49,345 nt of DNA from Sphingomonadales bacterium (GCA_027485735.1 JAIXQM010000161.1:1-49345), one strand, 5' to 3'; shown: positions 26,914 to 34,963, numbered from the stretch's first letter. The notes: generated from the letters alone by a model not told the origin. Made by a program: numbers and translations.

Positions 26914-27145
26914 TATGCATCATGCACCAAGGTGACGTGGATACGAAATACTGTTAGAGTGTAAAAATTAGTTGATGCGGCAGAAATCGCCTGCAGCCAC
27001 CGTTTTTCGACCATCGCTATTGCGGACAGCCAGCCGAGGAGCGGCAGCGCCCGCGGCTGCATCACCCAAAGGATTTCCGGCGCGCAGCAGGCGTGAACGC
27101 CATTCCTGCCGCCTGCCAGCCCCCTTGCCCCGAAAGCATATCATC

Positions 27146-27943
27146 GTGACCCTTGCTGCCCGCCTTTCCCCCCATCTGCCCGGCCTGCGCCGTTATGCCC
27201 GCGCCCTCGTCGGATCGCAGCCAGCCGGTGACGCGCTGGTGGCGGCCACGCTGGCGGCGCTGGTGGCAGATCGCGCTGCGCTGCCGGCCGGCCTTTCGGC
27301 GCGGATGGGCCTGTTCCGGGCCTTTCAGATCCAGCACGCCGCAGCGGCTTCGCCCGAAACGGTGCCAGCCGCTGCCAGCGATGACGCCGCCGGCATTGCG
27401 GCGGCGCGCTTGGCCGGGCTGGCACCGCTGTCGCGTCAGGCGTTGCTGCTGGGTGCGATGGAGGGATTCGCCCCGGCCGATATCGCCGTCCTGATCAATT
27501 GCCCGCTGCCACAGGTCCACGCGCTGACCAGTGCCGCGCTGGCCGATATCGCCCGCCAGACCCGCGCGCGCGTGCTGATCATCGAGGATGAACCGATCAT
27601 CGCGATGGATATCGAAGCCATTGTCACCGATCTGGGCCACAGCGTCACTGGCATCGCCGCCACACGAGCCGAAGCGCTGGCGCTGGTGGCCGCCGATGCG
27701 CCGGGCCTGGTGCTGGCCGATATCCAGTTGCGCGATGGCAGCAGCGGTATCGATGCCGTGCGGCATATCCTGGCCCGGCAGGCAGTGCCGGCGATCTTCA
27801 TCACCGGCTTTCCGGAACTGCTGCTTACCGGGCAGCGGCCGGAACCGACCTTCCTGATCACCAAGCCTTTTGCCGTGGCCAGCGTGCAGGCCGCCATTGC
27901 GCAGGCGCTGTTCTTCGGATCGACGGCATTGCCGCAGGGATGA
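27146..27943 (+). CDS. phyR: General stress response anti-anti-sigma regulator PhyR
   Basis: PhyR combines a sigma-like domain with a receiver. When phosphorylated, the sigma-like domain binds NepR and frees EcfG. In this 265-residue protein the sigma-like part (1-138) begins LAARLSPHLPGLRRYARALV, as in known PhyR proteins. The receiver (142-262) has E147-D148, phosphoacceptor Asp192 (LVLADIQLRDGSSGID), Thr220 and Lys240 in the characteristic TFLITKPF, together with ITGFPELLLTGQRPEP. The start is the GTG at 27146 with GAAAG 8 nt upstream; the longer frame has no family similarity. The next gene is the NepR-EcfG fusion, so PhyR must find its NepR target within that protein or elsewhere in the genome. 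Confidence 0.95.
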   Translation: MTLAARLSPHLPGLRRYARALVGSQPAGDALVAATLAALVADRAALPAGLSARMGLFRAFQIQHAAAASPETVPAAASDDAAGIAAARLAGLAPLSRQALLLGAMEGFAPADIAVLINCPLPQVHALTSAALADIARQTRARVLIIEDEPIIAMDIEAIVTDLGHSVTGIAATRAEALALVAADAPGLVLADIQLRDGSSGIDAVRHILARQAVPAIFITGFPELLLTGQRPEPTFLITKPFAVASVQAAIAQALFFGSTALPQG

Positions 27944-27950
27944 TGGCAGG

Positions 27951-27975
27951 GGAACCTCGTCGCCGCTGGTGCGTA
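27951..27975 (+). promoter_or_regulatory. EcfG-type promoter of the NepR-EcfG gene
   Basis: GGAAC (27951-27955), 16 nt, CGTA (27972-27975), between the phyR stop and the sigma factor start. The expected transcript start leaves a short leader of about 25 nt that includes GGAG at 27997-28000. It implies positive autoregulation. Confidence 0.75.
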
Positions 27976-28004
27976 TGGGGCCACATGACAAGCAGTGGAG
28001 CCCG

Positions 28005-28745
28005 ATGATGACCGTATCAAACCTGCGCCCCCTGCCCGCCAACGCAACCCCGGCGCTGCGCGATCTGGGCGCCGCGCTGCGCCTCGCCTTTGCCGCGGTC
28101 GCCACCGCCCCGCTGCCGCCGCGCCTCCAGGCGCTGCTGGATCAGCTGGGCGATGCGGAAGCGCTGCCTGCCGAAGATCGCTTCAAGGCCGATCTTGCCG
28201 CCGCCATTCCGCACTTGCGCGCCTATGGCCGGTCATTGTCGGGGAACGCCGATCTGGCCGATGATCTGGTGCAGGAAACCATGTTGAAGGCCTGGATGGC
28301 GCGCGATCGCTTTGTCGCCGGATCCAGCATGCGGGCCTGGACCCATGTCATCCTGCGCAACGCCTATTTCTCGATTGCCCGCCGGGCCCGCTTCAAGGGC
28401 GAATGGGATGAACATGGCGCCGATCTGTTGCTGGCGGTGCCGCCAGCCCAGGAAGGCCATGTCGCCCTTGCCGACATGCAGCGCGCGTTGATGCAGCTGC
28501 CGGCCCCGCAGCGCGAGGCGCTGATCCTGATCGGTGCCAGCGGCATGAGCTGCGAGGAGGTGGCGGCGATCAGCAACTGTGCGGTGGGCACGGTGAAAAG
28601 CCGGGTTGCCCGCGCCCGCATGGCGTTGCGCCAGCTGCTTGATGGCGGCCAATTGGCCCTATCACGCGCCGATGGCCCGGCGGGGGCGCAGAGTGCGCTG
28701 AATCAGATCATGCGCCAGGCGCAGCAACTCACGGCGCAACGCTGA
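28005..28745 (+). CDS. ecfG: EcfG-type sigma factor with an N-terminal NepR-like anti-sigma segment (fusion)
   Basis: This 246-residue protein has two parts. Residues about 17-50 fit the NepR anti-sigma core: L21-G22, L25-R26, P36-x-P38-x-R40, L44-L45 and L48, which is the LGxxLRxxx...PxPxRxxxLLxxL pattern. From about 60 it is a full EcfG sigma factor: sigma2 with HLRAYGRSLSGNADLADDLV, ETMLKAWMARDRF and RARFKGEWDEHG, and sigma4 with LPAPQREALILIGASGMSCE and GTVKSRVARARMAL. Normal EcfG is about 180 residues and NepR is a separate small gene. There is no ATG, GTG or TTG in frame between the start and a TTG well inside sigma2 (28216), so separate sigma translation is unlikely. GGAG (27997-28000) serves the ATG pair at 28005/28008. 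A 20-residue C-terminal tail is also extra. Confidence 0.9.
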   Translation: MMTVSNLRPLPANATPALRDLGAALRLAFAAVATAPLPPRLQALLDQLGDAEALPAEDRFKADLAAAIPHLRAYGRSLSGNADLADDLVQETMLKAWMARDRFVAGSSMRAWTHVILRNAYFSIARRARFKGEWDEHGADLLLAVPPAQEGHVALADMQRALMQLPAPQREALILIGASGMSCEEVAAISNCAVGTVKSRVARARMALRQLLDGGQLALSRADGPAGAQSALNQIMRQAQQLTAQR

Positions 28746-28760
28746 GCGGCTGAACAGGAA

Positions 28761-28794
28761 AAGGGCACCGGATCAACGTGATCCGATGCCCCTT
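28761..28794. terminator. Bidirectional terminator between ecfG and the small lipoprotein gene
   Basis: AAGGGCA-c-CGGATCA pairs with TGATCCG-a-TGCCCCTT around the 3-nt loop ACG, with one internal mismatch. It lies between convergent genes; the flanks are AGGAAA on the left and TTCCTCCC on the right. Confidence 0.75.
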
Positions 28795-28816
28795 CCTCCC
28801 GTCCAGGAACTGGGTG

Positions 28817-29131
28817 TTACTTCGGATCCGTGGGTTTCGTCGTGGTGGTCAGCTGATCGGTCTTGGTGGTGGCGCCTACCGTGCCCTCTTCGATGGCATC
28901 GGCCTTGGTCTCGCCGCGGTCGCGCACCGCATCGGCGCCTTCGCGCATGGCGTCGGCATTGGCTTCGCCCTTGTTCTCAACCACATCAGCCTTGTTTTCG
29001 ATATCGGCGGCAGCAGCGTCGCTGGTGTTGCGCACGGCATCGGCCTGGGCATCGGTGGTCTTCTTATCGCAGGCGGCCAGGGTCATGGCGGCGGCTAGCA
29101 TCAGCAGCAGCGGGGTCGGTTTCAATCGCAT
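28817..29131 (-). CDS. Small Ala/Asp-rich lipoprotein, stress-linked
   Basis: This 104-residue protein has a lipoprotein signal, LLLMLAAAMTLAAC, with Cys21 as the lipid site. The mature part has repeated helical units of the type ADAVRNTSDAAAADIENKAD, EGADAVRDRGETKADAIEEG and a Thr/Lys-rich end. Such proteins resemble elongated periplasmic helices; I know no function. AGGAG precedes the ATG by about 10 nt. A full-consensus EcfG promoter lies 37 nt upstream, making it a clear candidate member of the general stress regulon. Confidence 0.78.
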   Translation of the reverse strand: MRLKPTPLLLMLAAAMTLAACDKKTTDAQADAVRNTSDAAAADIENKADVVENKGEANADAMREGADAVRDRGETKADAIEEGTVGATTKTDQLTTTTKPTDPK

Positions 29132-29167
29132 GGAAATATACTCCTGTTGGACAGTCGGTAGACGATA

Positions 29168-29192
29168 AACGCAAGGCTACGGGAAAGGTTCC
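29168..29192 (-). promoter_or_regulatory. EcfG-type promoter of the small lipoprotein gene
   Basis: On the reverse strand: GGAAC (29192-29188), 16 nt, CGTT (29171-29168). It is a full consensus match, 36 nt before the start codon at 29131. Confidence 0.82.
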
Positions 29193-29217
29193 ATCGCCGG
29201 GCGCAGATGTGTCGTTT

Positions 29218-29517
29218 TCAGGCGACGGGGTCGGCCATGCGCGGCATGTCGTCGGCAACCGCCTGGCGATCGGCGCAGATGCAGGCATCAAGCTCATCAA
29301 GGTCGATCGGCACCATGCGGGTGGACAGCGCGGGCCGGCCCAGTGCCGGCACCTGCAGCTGCGCCAGCACGGTGCGATAAGTGGTAAAGCTGAGGCCGCA
29401 CAGCTCCTCCTCGTCGGTGATCAGCCGGTAGGTGCCGGCGGGCAGCGGCCCGTCCAGCCCCGGCAACCGGAACGGATGCAGGAACTGGACTTTGGCCTGG
29501 CAGGTGCGGGTCATCAT
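29218..29517 (-). CDS. Conserved hypothetical protein
   Basis: This 99-residue soluble protein reads TRTCQAKVQFLHPFRLPGLD, then PLPAGTYRLITDEEELCGLS and LSTRMVPIDLDELDACICAD. The pattern PFRLPGLDGxxPAGTYxVxTDEE is one I associate with a small family of alphaproteobacterial hypothetical proteins, but no function is known to me. GGAG lies 8 nt before the ATG at 29517. It is 32 bp downstream of the small membrane protein gene on the same strand, so they may form an operon. Confidence 0.72.
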   Translation of the reverse strand: MMTRTCQAKVQFLHPFRLPGLDGPLPAGTYRLITDEEELCGLSFTTYRTVLAQLQVPALGRPALSTRMVPIDLDELDACICADRQAVADDMPRMADPVA

Positions 29518-29549
29518 GATGCGTTCTCCGGTTCGGCGCTGGGCGATGA

Positions 29550-29702
29550 TCAGGCGCGCCGGCGGCCGCTGATCAGGTTCATCACGAAGATGACCAGCGC
29601 GAGCACGAGCAGGATGTGGATGAGCCCACCCAGCGTATAGGAGGCGGAGAGGAGACCAACGGCCCACAGCACCAACAAGATCAATATGAGGCCATAAAGC
29701 AT
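29550..29702 (-). CDS. Lmo0937-like small two-helix membrane protein
   Basis: The 50-residue product reads MLYGLILILLVLWAVGLLSA, SYTLGGLIHILLVLALVIFV and MNLISGRRRA: two hydrophobic helices joined by a YTLGG turn and a basic tail. This is the lmo0937/DUF5670 type of small membrane protein, which is often stress-induced. AAGGAGAG lies 5 nt before the ATG, a very strong ribosome site. The neighbours are other small envelope proteins. Confidence 0.85.
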   Translation of the reverse strand: MLYGLILILLVLWAVGLLSASYTLGGLIHILLVLALVIFVMNLISGRRRA

Positions 29703-29841
29703 GTCATCTCTCCTTGGTTTGGTTCAGGCGCCGTTCGGTTTCGACTTGCGATCCTGGTCATCCGACGGCTTTTGCGCATCCGGCTGCTGGCGGGCTGAAG
29801 CGGGCGGCGGGGCCAACCCCGCGTATCCGGTTCCGGCGCCG

Positions 29842-30243
29842 TCAGCGGCAACGTACGTTCTTGCGATCGATCGAACGGCCCACGGCCCCGCCGGCAACGG
29901 CGCCCAATATGGTGCCCAACATATCGGAACCGCCTGGCGCGATAACATTGCCCAGCACGCCGCCGGCGACCGCGCCCACGATCAGCCCGGTGCTGCCATC
30001 GGAACGGCGGCAGTAATAACGCCCGTCCTGGCCGCGATACACACGGTCGTTCGCGCCCAGCCGGCGCTCCCGATAGCGGGGGCCATCCTGATAATAGCGG
30101 CCGGGATCATAGTTGCCGTACTGCGGATCGGGGCGATTATAGTCGTAGCTGCGCCATTGGCGCTGCGGCCGCTGATCAGACATGTCTGCCATGCAGCCAC
30201 TGATCAGGATTGATGCCGCGACGGCACCCAGTGCGATTTTCAT
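29842..30243 (-). CDS. Glycine-zipper 2TM-domain lipoprotein
   Basis: This 133-residue lipoprotein begins MKIALGAVAASILISGC, with Cys17 as the lipid site. A Tyr/Arg/Asp-rich middle follows (SYDYNRPDPQYGNYDPGRYY). The C-terminal glycine zipper is GLIVGAVAGGVLGNVIAPGG, then LGTILGAVAGGAVGRSIDRK. Glycine-zipper 2TM proteins include Rickettsia 17-kDa antigen-like outer membrane lipoproteins. I chose the second ATG (30243), since AAGGAG is 8 nt before it but only 1 nt before the ATG at 30249. A 16-mer shared with the PEP-CTERM gene upstream region lies about 120 bp upstream. Confidence 0.85.
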   Translation of the reverse strand: MKIALGAVAASILISGCMADMSDQRPQRQWRSYDYNRPDPQYGNYDPGRYYQDGPRYRERRLGANDRVYRGQDGRYYCRRSDGSTGLIVGAVAGGVLGNVIAPGGSDMLGTILGAVAGGAVGRSIDRKNVRCR

Positions 30244-30365
30244 CGCCATTCTCCTTCTGCCCCGGCGATGTCCGCATCTGGAAATCGCCGCCAAGGCGGT
30301 GGCCGCAGTGTTTCGGCCTTGCCCGCCAGACCGTGCAAACATCGCGCCAGCCAGCCGGATTGACG

Positions 30366-30381
30366 AGCGCCGGAATCTACC
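30366..30381 (-). promoter_or_regulatory. 16-mer shared with the region upstream of the PEP-CTERM gene
   Basis: The reverse strand reads GGTAGATTCCGGCGCT. The identical 16-mer occurs at 35742-35757, also on the reverse strand and also upstream of a reverse-strand gene. It may be a common promoter or regulator site; chance is possible. Confidence 0.35.
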
Positions 30382-30400
30382 CTCGGGAATCCCTGAGGGT
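30379..30400. repeat. 22-bp near-perfect palindrome upstream of csbD
   Basis: ACCCTC-GGGAATCCCT-GAGGGT is self-complementary except for one mismatched pair. It could be an operator. It lies in the 350-bp gap (30244-30593) between the divergent lipoprotein and csbD genes, where I see no gene. Confidence 0.45.
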
Positions 30401-30484
30401 GTCAGGCGCGGGCCACGAAACCGGCATTCACTTGAGTATTAACCGATGCTGCCGCCGGTAATTGCGGTCCGATAAGACATTTAC

Positions 30485-30538
30485 ACTGCCCCGGTCAGAC
30501 CCCCCGGTCGCCCCCCTGGACGCCGGCACCGGGGCAGT
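30485..30538. repeat. 11-bp inverted repeat with C-rich spacer before csbD
   Basis: ACTGCCCCGGT (30485-30495) and ACCGGGGCAGT (30528-30538) are perfect inverted copies 32 nt apart. In RNA they would enclose a cytosine-rich loop, 55 nt before the csbD ATG. It could be a leader structure or a looping operator. Confidence 0.5.
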
Positions 30539-30593
30539 ACACTTGGCAATCGCTCCGATCCCGCCCAGAACGCATCAACCCGGACATCATGTC

Positions 30594-30782
30594 ATGAGCA
30601 TCAACAAGAACCGCATCACCGGTGCCGCCAAGCAGGCCGTCGGCGCCACCAAGGAAGCTGTTGGCCACATGGTGGGCGACAAGAGCATGGAAATCTCCGG
30701 CAAGGTCGAAAAGGTCGAAGGCAAGCTGCAAAGCGCAGCCGGCAAGGCCAGCGACACGCTGAAAGACCTCGCCAAATCCTGA
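30594..30782 (+). CDS. CsbD-family stress protein
   Basis: The 62-residue hydrophilic protein reads MSINKNRITGAAKQAVGATK, then EAVGHMVGDKSMEISGKVEK and KLQSAAGKASDTLKDLAKS, the CsbD pattern of short helical repeats. CsbD is a general-stress marker in Bacillus and many other bacteria, with unknown molecular role. No EcfG consensus is seen upstream, but two inverted repeats are. The ribosome site is weak (no GGAG within 12 nt of the ATG). Confidence 0.9.
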   Translation: MSINKNRITGAAKQAVGATKEAVGHMVGDKSMEISGKVEKVEGKLQSAAGKASDTLKDLAKS

Positions 30783-30917
30783 CCCAGCCGGCCGGGCCCG
30801 GCCGCTGACGACTGGGGCAAATCAATATATTACGGCATCCTACGGGTTCGACGTGGCATCACCGATGGGATATGCAGGGCTGGTTCCGGCACCCAGTCAC
30901 ATAAGAGAGATGATCAT

Positions 30918-33900
30918 GTGACGAAGAATCGGCCTAAATCCTTGCCTGACAAGGGCAGCGGACCGTCACCACAAGCCAGTCACCGCCAGATGGTGGTGGC
31001 CATTGGTGGTTCTGCGGGCGCGCTCGATGCCGTGCGTGGCCTCATCGCCGGGCTGCCAGCCCGCAGCGGCATTGCCTATATCCTCGTCCAGCATCTCGAT
31101 CCCGATCACCCGTCGCTGCTGGCGGAACTGCTGGTCGATAAAACGCCGTTCCCGGTGGTGGAAGCCAGCGATGGCATGGCGCTGATGCCTGATCGCCTGC
31201 ACGTCATCCCATCAGGTGCGCGCATCGCCGTGACCGATGGCGTGCTGCAACTCACGCCGGCCACCCAGAACCAGGGCCCGCGCCTTCCCGTTGATTTCCT
31301 GCTGCAATCGCTGGCCACTCAGGCTGATCTGCGCGTGATCGCCATCCTGTTGTCGGGCAATGGCGCCGATGGCAGCGCCGGCGTGCGGGCCATCCATGAT
31401 GCCGGCGGCTATGTGATCGTCCAGGATCCGGCCGAAGCCAGCCACAACAGCATGCCGGCGGCGGCCATTGCCACCGGCTGCGTTGATGCGGTGCTGCCGG
31501 TTGCCGCCATGGGCGCGGCCATCATCGATCGCCGCAACCGCGTCCCGCTGCCGGCGATGACGGGGGATGACTGGATCAGCCCGGTGCTGGCGCGACTGAA
31601 ACAGAGCGGCCATGATTTCCATGGCTACAAGCACGGCACCATGCAGCGCCGCATCGAGCGCCGCGTTCGCATGGTTGGCCGCGACGCCGGCAGCGGCGCC
31701 GATGCATTGACCGCCTATGTGGAACGCCTTGGCCATGATGAAGCAGAGCTGCAGGCGCTGGCCAATGATCTGCTGATCAACGTCACCGGTTTCTTCCGCG
31801 ATCCTGAAGTGTTCAGCACGCTGTCCGGCTCCATCCTGCCCGATCTGGTGCGCCATCACGATGAAACAAGGCCGATCCGGCTGTGGTGTGCCGGCTGCAG
31901 CACCGGCGAGGAGGCCTGGTCGCTGGCCATGCTGATTCTGGAAGAGATCGCCCGCAGCCGCCCCACACTGAAATTGCAGCTGTTTGCCACCGATCTCGAT
32001 CCCGATGCGGTCGCCACCGCACGCCACGGCGTCTATCCCGCCAGCATCGAGAAGGATGTGACCGCCGAGCGGCTGCAACGCTTCTTCATGGCGGATGATC
32101 ATGGCTGGCGGGTTGGCCCGGCGCTGCAATCCTGCGTGGTGTTTGCCGTCCACGATCTGCTCACCGATCCGCCGTTCAGCCGCATCGACATGATCTCATG
32201 CCGCAACCTGTTGATCTATCTGCAGCCCGCCGCGCAGGCCCGCGCCATCAGCCTGTTCCATTTTGCCTTGCGCCCCGGTGGCTTGCTGCTGTTGGGCAAA
32301 GCCGAAACCGTGGCGGATCCGGCCGATGCCCCGGCGCCGGCCTTCACCCTGATTTCGCGCCAGGCCCATATCTATCGCCGCAATGCCAGCCATCGCCCGC
32401 TGCCGGCCCTCCCTGGCCCGCAAACGCCGCCATGGCCGCTGCCCGGCCTGCCCTCCACCCGGCTGAAGGCGCTGGAGGCGGAACTGGCCAGCATCCGCGC
32501 GGAACTGGCCAATGCCGATCGCCGCCCCGGTGACAATGATCCCGAAGAGCAGGCGATCCAGGCCGACACACTGTCGCGCAACCAGGAATATCAGAGCACC
32601 AACGAGGAGCTGATCACCTCGCAGGAGGAACTGCAGTCGCTGAACGAGGAACTGGTGGCGCTGAACGGTCAGTTGCAGGAAACCATCGATCGCCAGCGCA
32701 CCGTGGCCGACGATCTGAACAACATCCTGAACAGCACCAATGTCGCGACCATCTTCCTCGATCTGGACTTGCAGATCCGCTTCTTCACGCCGGCCACGCG
32801 GGTGCTGTTCAACATGCTGCCCGGCGATATCGGCCGGCCCTTTACCGATCTGGCGCCGCTCTCCCCTGATCCAAAGCTGGCGGCCGACATCGCGGCGGTG
32901 CGCGATGGCCGCCAGCCGCCCGATCGCGAGATCACCGCCACCGATGGCATCTGTTTCAGCCGACGGGTGATGCCCTATCGCGCTCACGACAATCATGCCG
33001 AAGGGGTGATCATCACCTATACCGACGTGTCGGAACGCAAGCGCGCCGAACAGGTGATGCTGGAAGCGCGCGAAACCGCCGAAGCCGCCAACCTGGCCAA
33101 ATCGCGATTCCTGGCCGCTGCCAGCCATGATCTGCGCCAGCCGCTGCAATCACTGGTGCTGTTGCAGGAATTGCTTGCCCGCAAGGTGACCGATCCAGAA
33201 TGCCGGCTCTTGCTGTCGCGGCTCGAAATCACGCTGGAATCGATGGGGGCGATGCTCGATGGCTTGCTCGACATCAACCGCATCGAAGCCGACGCTGTCG
33301 AGATCGCCCCGGGCAGTTTTGCCCTTGAAGGCCTGCTGAGCGAAACCGTGGCTGGCCTGTCGGAACAGGCGGTCGCGGGCAAGCTGAAGCTGCACCACGT
33401 GGCGACCGACTGCCACGTGGTGTCCGATCGCCGGCTGTTGGCCGGCATGTTGCGTAACCTGGTGGCCAATGCCCTGAAATACACGGTGAAGGGCGGCGTG
33501 CTGCTCGGCGCGCGGCGGCGCGGCAACATGGTGCGGATCGAAGTGTGGGACACCGGCATCGGCATTCCGGCCGAAAAGCTGGAAACCATCTTCCAGCCTT
33601 ATCAGCAACTGGGGCCGACCCTGATCGATCGCAGCCGTGGTCTTGGCCTTGGCCTGTCCATCGTTCGCAGCCTGGGCGAGATGCTGGGCCATGCCATCGA
33701 CGTGCGGTCTTGGCCGCAGGACGGGCCGGGCCATGGTTCGGTGTTCAGCATCACCGTGCCACTGGCCACCCCTGACCCGAATGCCCTGCCGGCACCGGAA
33801 GCGCCTGCCTTGCCGGCACCGGTTGCGACCGAAGCGCCGCCGATCACCGGCGCGCACATCCTTGCCATCGATGATGATGCCGATCTGCTGGAACTGCTGG

Positions 33901-34886
33901 CCCAGTTGCTGCGCGGGGCCGGGCACGAGGTGGTGACCGCCCACAATGATATCGAAGCCATTGCCAGCCTGACCGTGCAAACGCCCGATCTGATCATATC
34001 GGATTTCCGCCTGATCGGTGGGCGTGACGGCCTGGAACTGGCCCGCGATCTGCGCGCAGCCCTGTTCAAGGCGCACGGCCGCACCGTGCCGGTGATCATG
34101 TTGACCGGCGATATCGCGATCGATGCGCTGGTGCGCTTTGCCGCCAACGATATCGTGCGGCTGGCCAAACCGGTGCGTCCGGCCGAACTGCAGGCTGCCA
34201 TCGCCACGGCGCTGAACCATGTCACTGCCGAAACGCCGGCTCCTGCTGCTCCGCTGAACGGCGCCGATGTGCTGGTTCAGGTGATCGATGATGATCCCCA
34301 GATATTGGCCGAATTCGGCCAGTTGCTGGCCGGTGCCGGTATGCCGGCGATGCTGCATGGTTCGGCTGAAGCCTTTCGCGCTGCCTGGAACCCAGGCGAC
34401 GGCGGCTGCCTGCTGGTCGATGCCGTGCTGCCCGGCGAAAATGGCCTGGATCTGTTGCGCAGCCTCCATGCCGCCGGCACCTTGCCGCCCAGCATCATGA
34501 TCACCGGCCAGGGCGATATCGGCATGGCGGTGGCGGCGATGAAGGCCGGCGCCGTGGATTTCATCGAAAAGCCGGCATCGGGCGATGCCATCCTTGCCAG
34601 CATCCGCCGCGCACTGGCCAGTGCCGGTGCCGCGGGTGATGCCAGCATGAGCACCGAACGGCTGGCAGCCACCGCGCGGCTGGCCACACTCACCCCGCGT
34701 CAGCGCCAGGTGATGATGATGGTGCTGGATGGCCACCCCAGCAAGAATATCGCGGCCGATCTCAATCTGAGCCAGCGCACGGTGGAAAATCACCGCGCCG
34801 AAATCATGCACCGCAGCGGTTGTAAATCCCTGCCGGAACTGGCGCGGCTGGCGATGGCCGCCGATCCCGGTGGCGCCAGAATCTGA
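30918..34886 (+). CDS. CheB-CheR-PAS-histidine kinase-REC-REC-LuxR hybrid regulator
   Basis: This 1322-residue single chain contains a whole signalling route. Order: CheB methylesterase-like (about 24-200, IGGSAGALDAV and LSGNGADGSAGV), CheR methyltransferase (about 230-465, WCAGCSTGEEAWSLAM and ISCRNLLIYL), a long coiled coil (about 512-600), a PAS domain (about 600-705), a HisKA domain with His737 (AASHDLRQPLQSL), an ATPase domain (about 835-950), a receiver with Asp1029, a second FixJ-like receiver with Asp1168, and a LuxR-type helix-turn-helix (about 1257-1315, LTPRQRQVMMMVLDGHPSKN). The CheR SAM loop and kinase boxes look intact. The start is GTG 30918 with GAGAGA about 8 nt upstream. 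No chemoreceptor or flagellar gene is near, so it is probably not chemotaxis but phosphorelay-driven transcription. Confidence 0.92.
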   Translation: MTKNRPKSLPDKGSGPSPQASHRQMVVAIGGSAGALDAVRGLIAGLPARSGIAYILVQHLDPDHPSLLAELLVDKTPFPVVEASDGMALMPDRLHVIPSGARIAVTDGVLQLTPATQNQGPRLPVDFLLQSLATQADLRVIAILLSGNGADGSAGVRAIHDAGGYVIVQDPAEASHNSMPAAAIATGCVDAVLPVAAMGAAIIDRRNRVPLPAMTGDDWISPVLARLKQSGHDFHGYKHGTMQRRIERRVRMVGRDAGSGADALTAYVERLGHDEAELQALANDLLINVTGFFRDPEVFSTLSGSILPDLVRHHDETRPIRLWCAGCSTGEEAWSLAMLILEEIARSRPTLKLQLFATDLDPDAVATARHGVYPASIEKDVTAERLQRFFMADDHGWRVGPALQSCVVFAVHDLLTDPPFSRIDMISCRNLLIYLQPAAQARAISLFHFALRPGGLLLLGKAETVADPADAPAPAFTLISRQAHIYRRNASHRPLPALPGPQTPPWPLPGLPSTRLKALEAELASIRAELANADRRPGDNDPEEQAIQADTLSRNQEYQSTNEELITSQEELQSLNEELVALNGQLQETIDRQRTVADDLNNILNSTNVATIFLDLDLQIRFFTPATRVLFNMLPGDIGRPFTDLAPLSPDPKLAADIAAVRDGRQPPDREITATDGICFSRRVMPYRAHDNHAEGVIITYTDVSERKRAEQVMLEARETAEAANLAKSRFLAAASHDLRQPLQSLVLLQELLARKVTDPECRLLLSRLEITLESMGAMLDGLLDINRIEADAVEIAPGSFALEGLLSETVAGLSEQAVAGKLKLHHVATDCHVVSDRRLLAGMLRNLVANALKYTVKGGVLLGARRRGNMVRIEVWDTGIGIPAEKLETIFQPYQQLGPTLIDRSRGLGLGLSIVRSLGEMLGHAIDVRSWPQDGPGHGSVFSITVPLATPDPNALPAPEAPALPAPVATEAPPITGAHILAIDDDADLLELLAQLLRGAGHEVVTAHNDIEAIASLTVQTPDLIISDFRLIGGRDGLELARDLRAALFKAHGRTVPVIMLTGDIAIDALVRFAANDIVRLAKPVRPAELQAAIATALNHVTAETPAPAAPLNGADVLVQVIDDDPQILAEFGQLLAGAGMPAMLHGSAEAFRAAWNPGDGGCLLVDAVLPGENGLDLLRSLHAAGTLPPSIMITGQGDIGMAVAAMKAGAVDFIEKPASGDAILASIRRALASAGAAGDASMSTERLAATARLATLTPRQRQVMMMVLDGHPSKNIAADLNLSQRTVENHRAEIMHRSGCKSLPELARLAMAADPGGARI

Positions 34887-34925
34887 CGGAACCGGAACCG
34901 ACGACCACCGTGCCGCCCATGCTTT

Positions 34926-34963
34926 GATCGCGTATTCCCCCGGGGGCGGGGGGAATAGCGATC
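34926..34963. terminator. Stem-loop between convergent hybrid regulator and PEP-CTERM genes
   Basis: Inner arms ATTCCCCC (34934-34941) and GGGGGAAT (34949-34956), and outer arms GATCGC (34926-34931) and GCGATC (34958-34963), form a 14-pair hairpin with a small internal loop. The outer arm overlaps the stop codon of the PEP-CTERM gene. It is a likely bidirectional terminator without a T-tract. Confidence 0.65.

Noticed and set aside
29724..29822. Possible 30-residue peptide from a TTG between the glycine-zipper and Lmo0937-like genes
   Set aside because: Low-complexity sequence, rare start and no spaced ribosome site; not enough to call a gene.
33150..34811. 553-codon reverse frame across the hybrid regulator
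   Set aside because: Shadow of the forward kinase-receiver coding sequence; His/Gln-rich composition typical of antisense frames.
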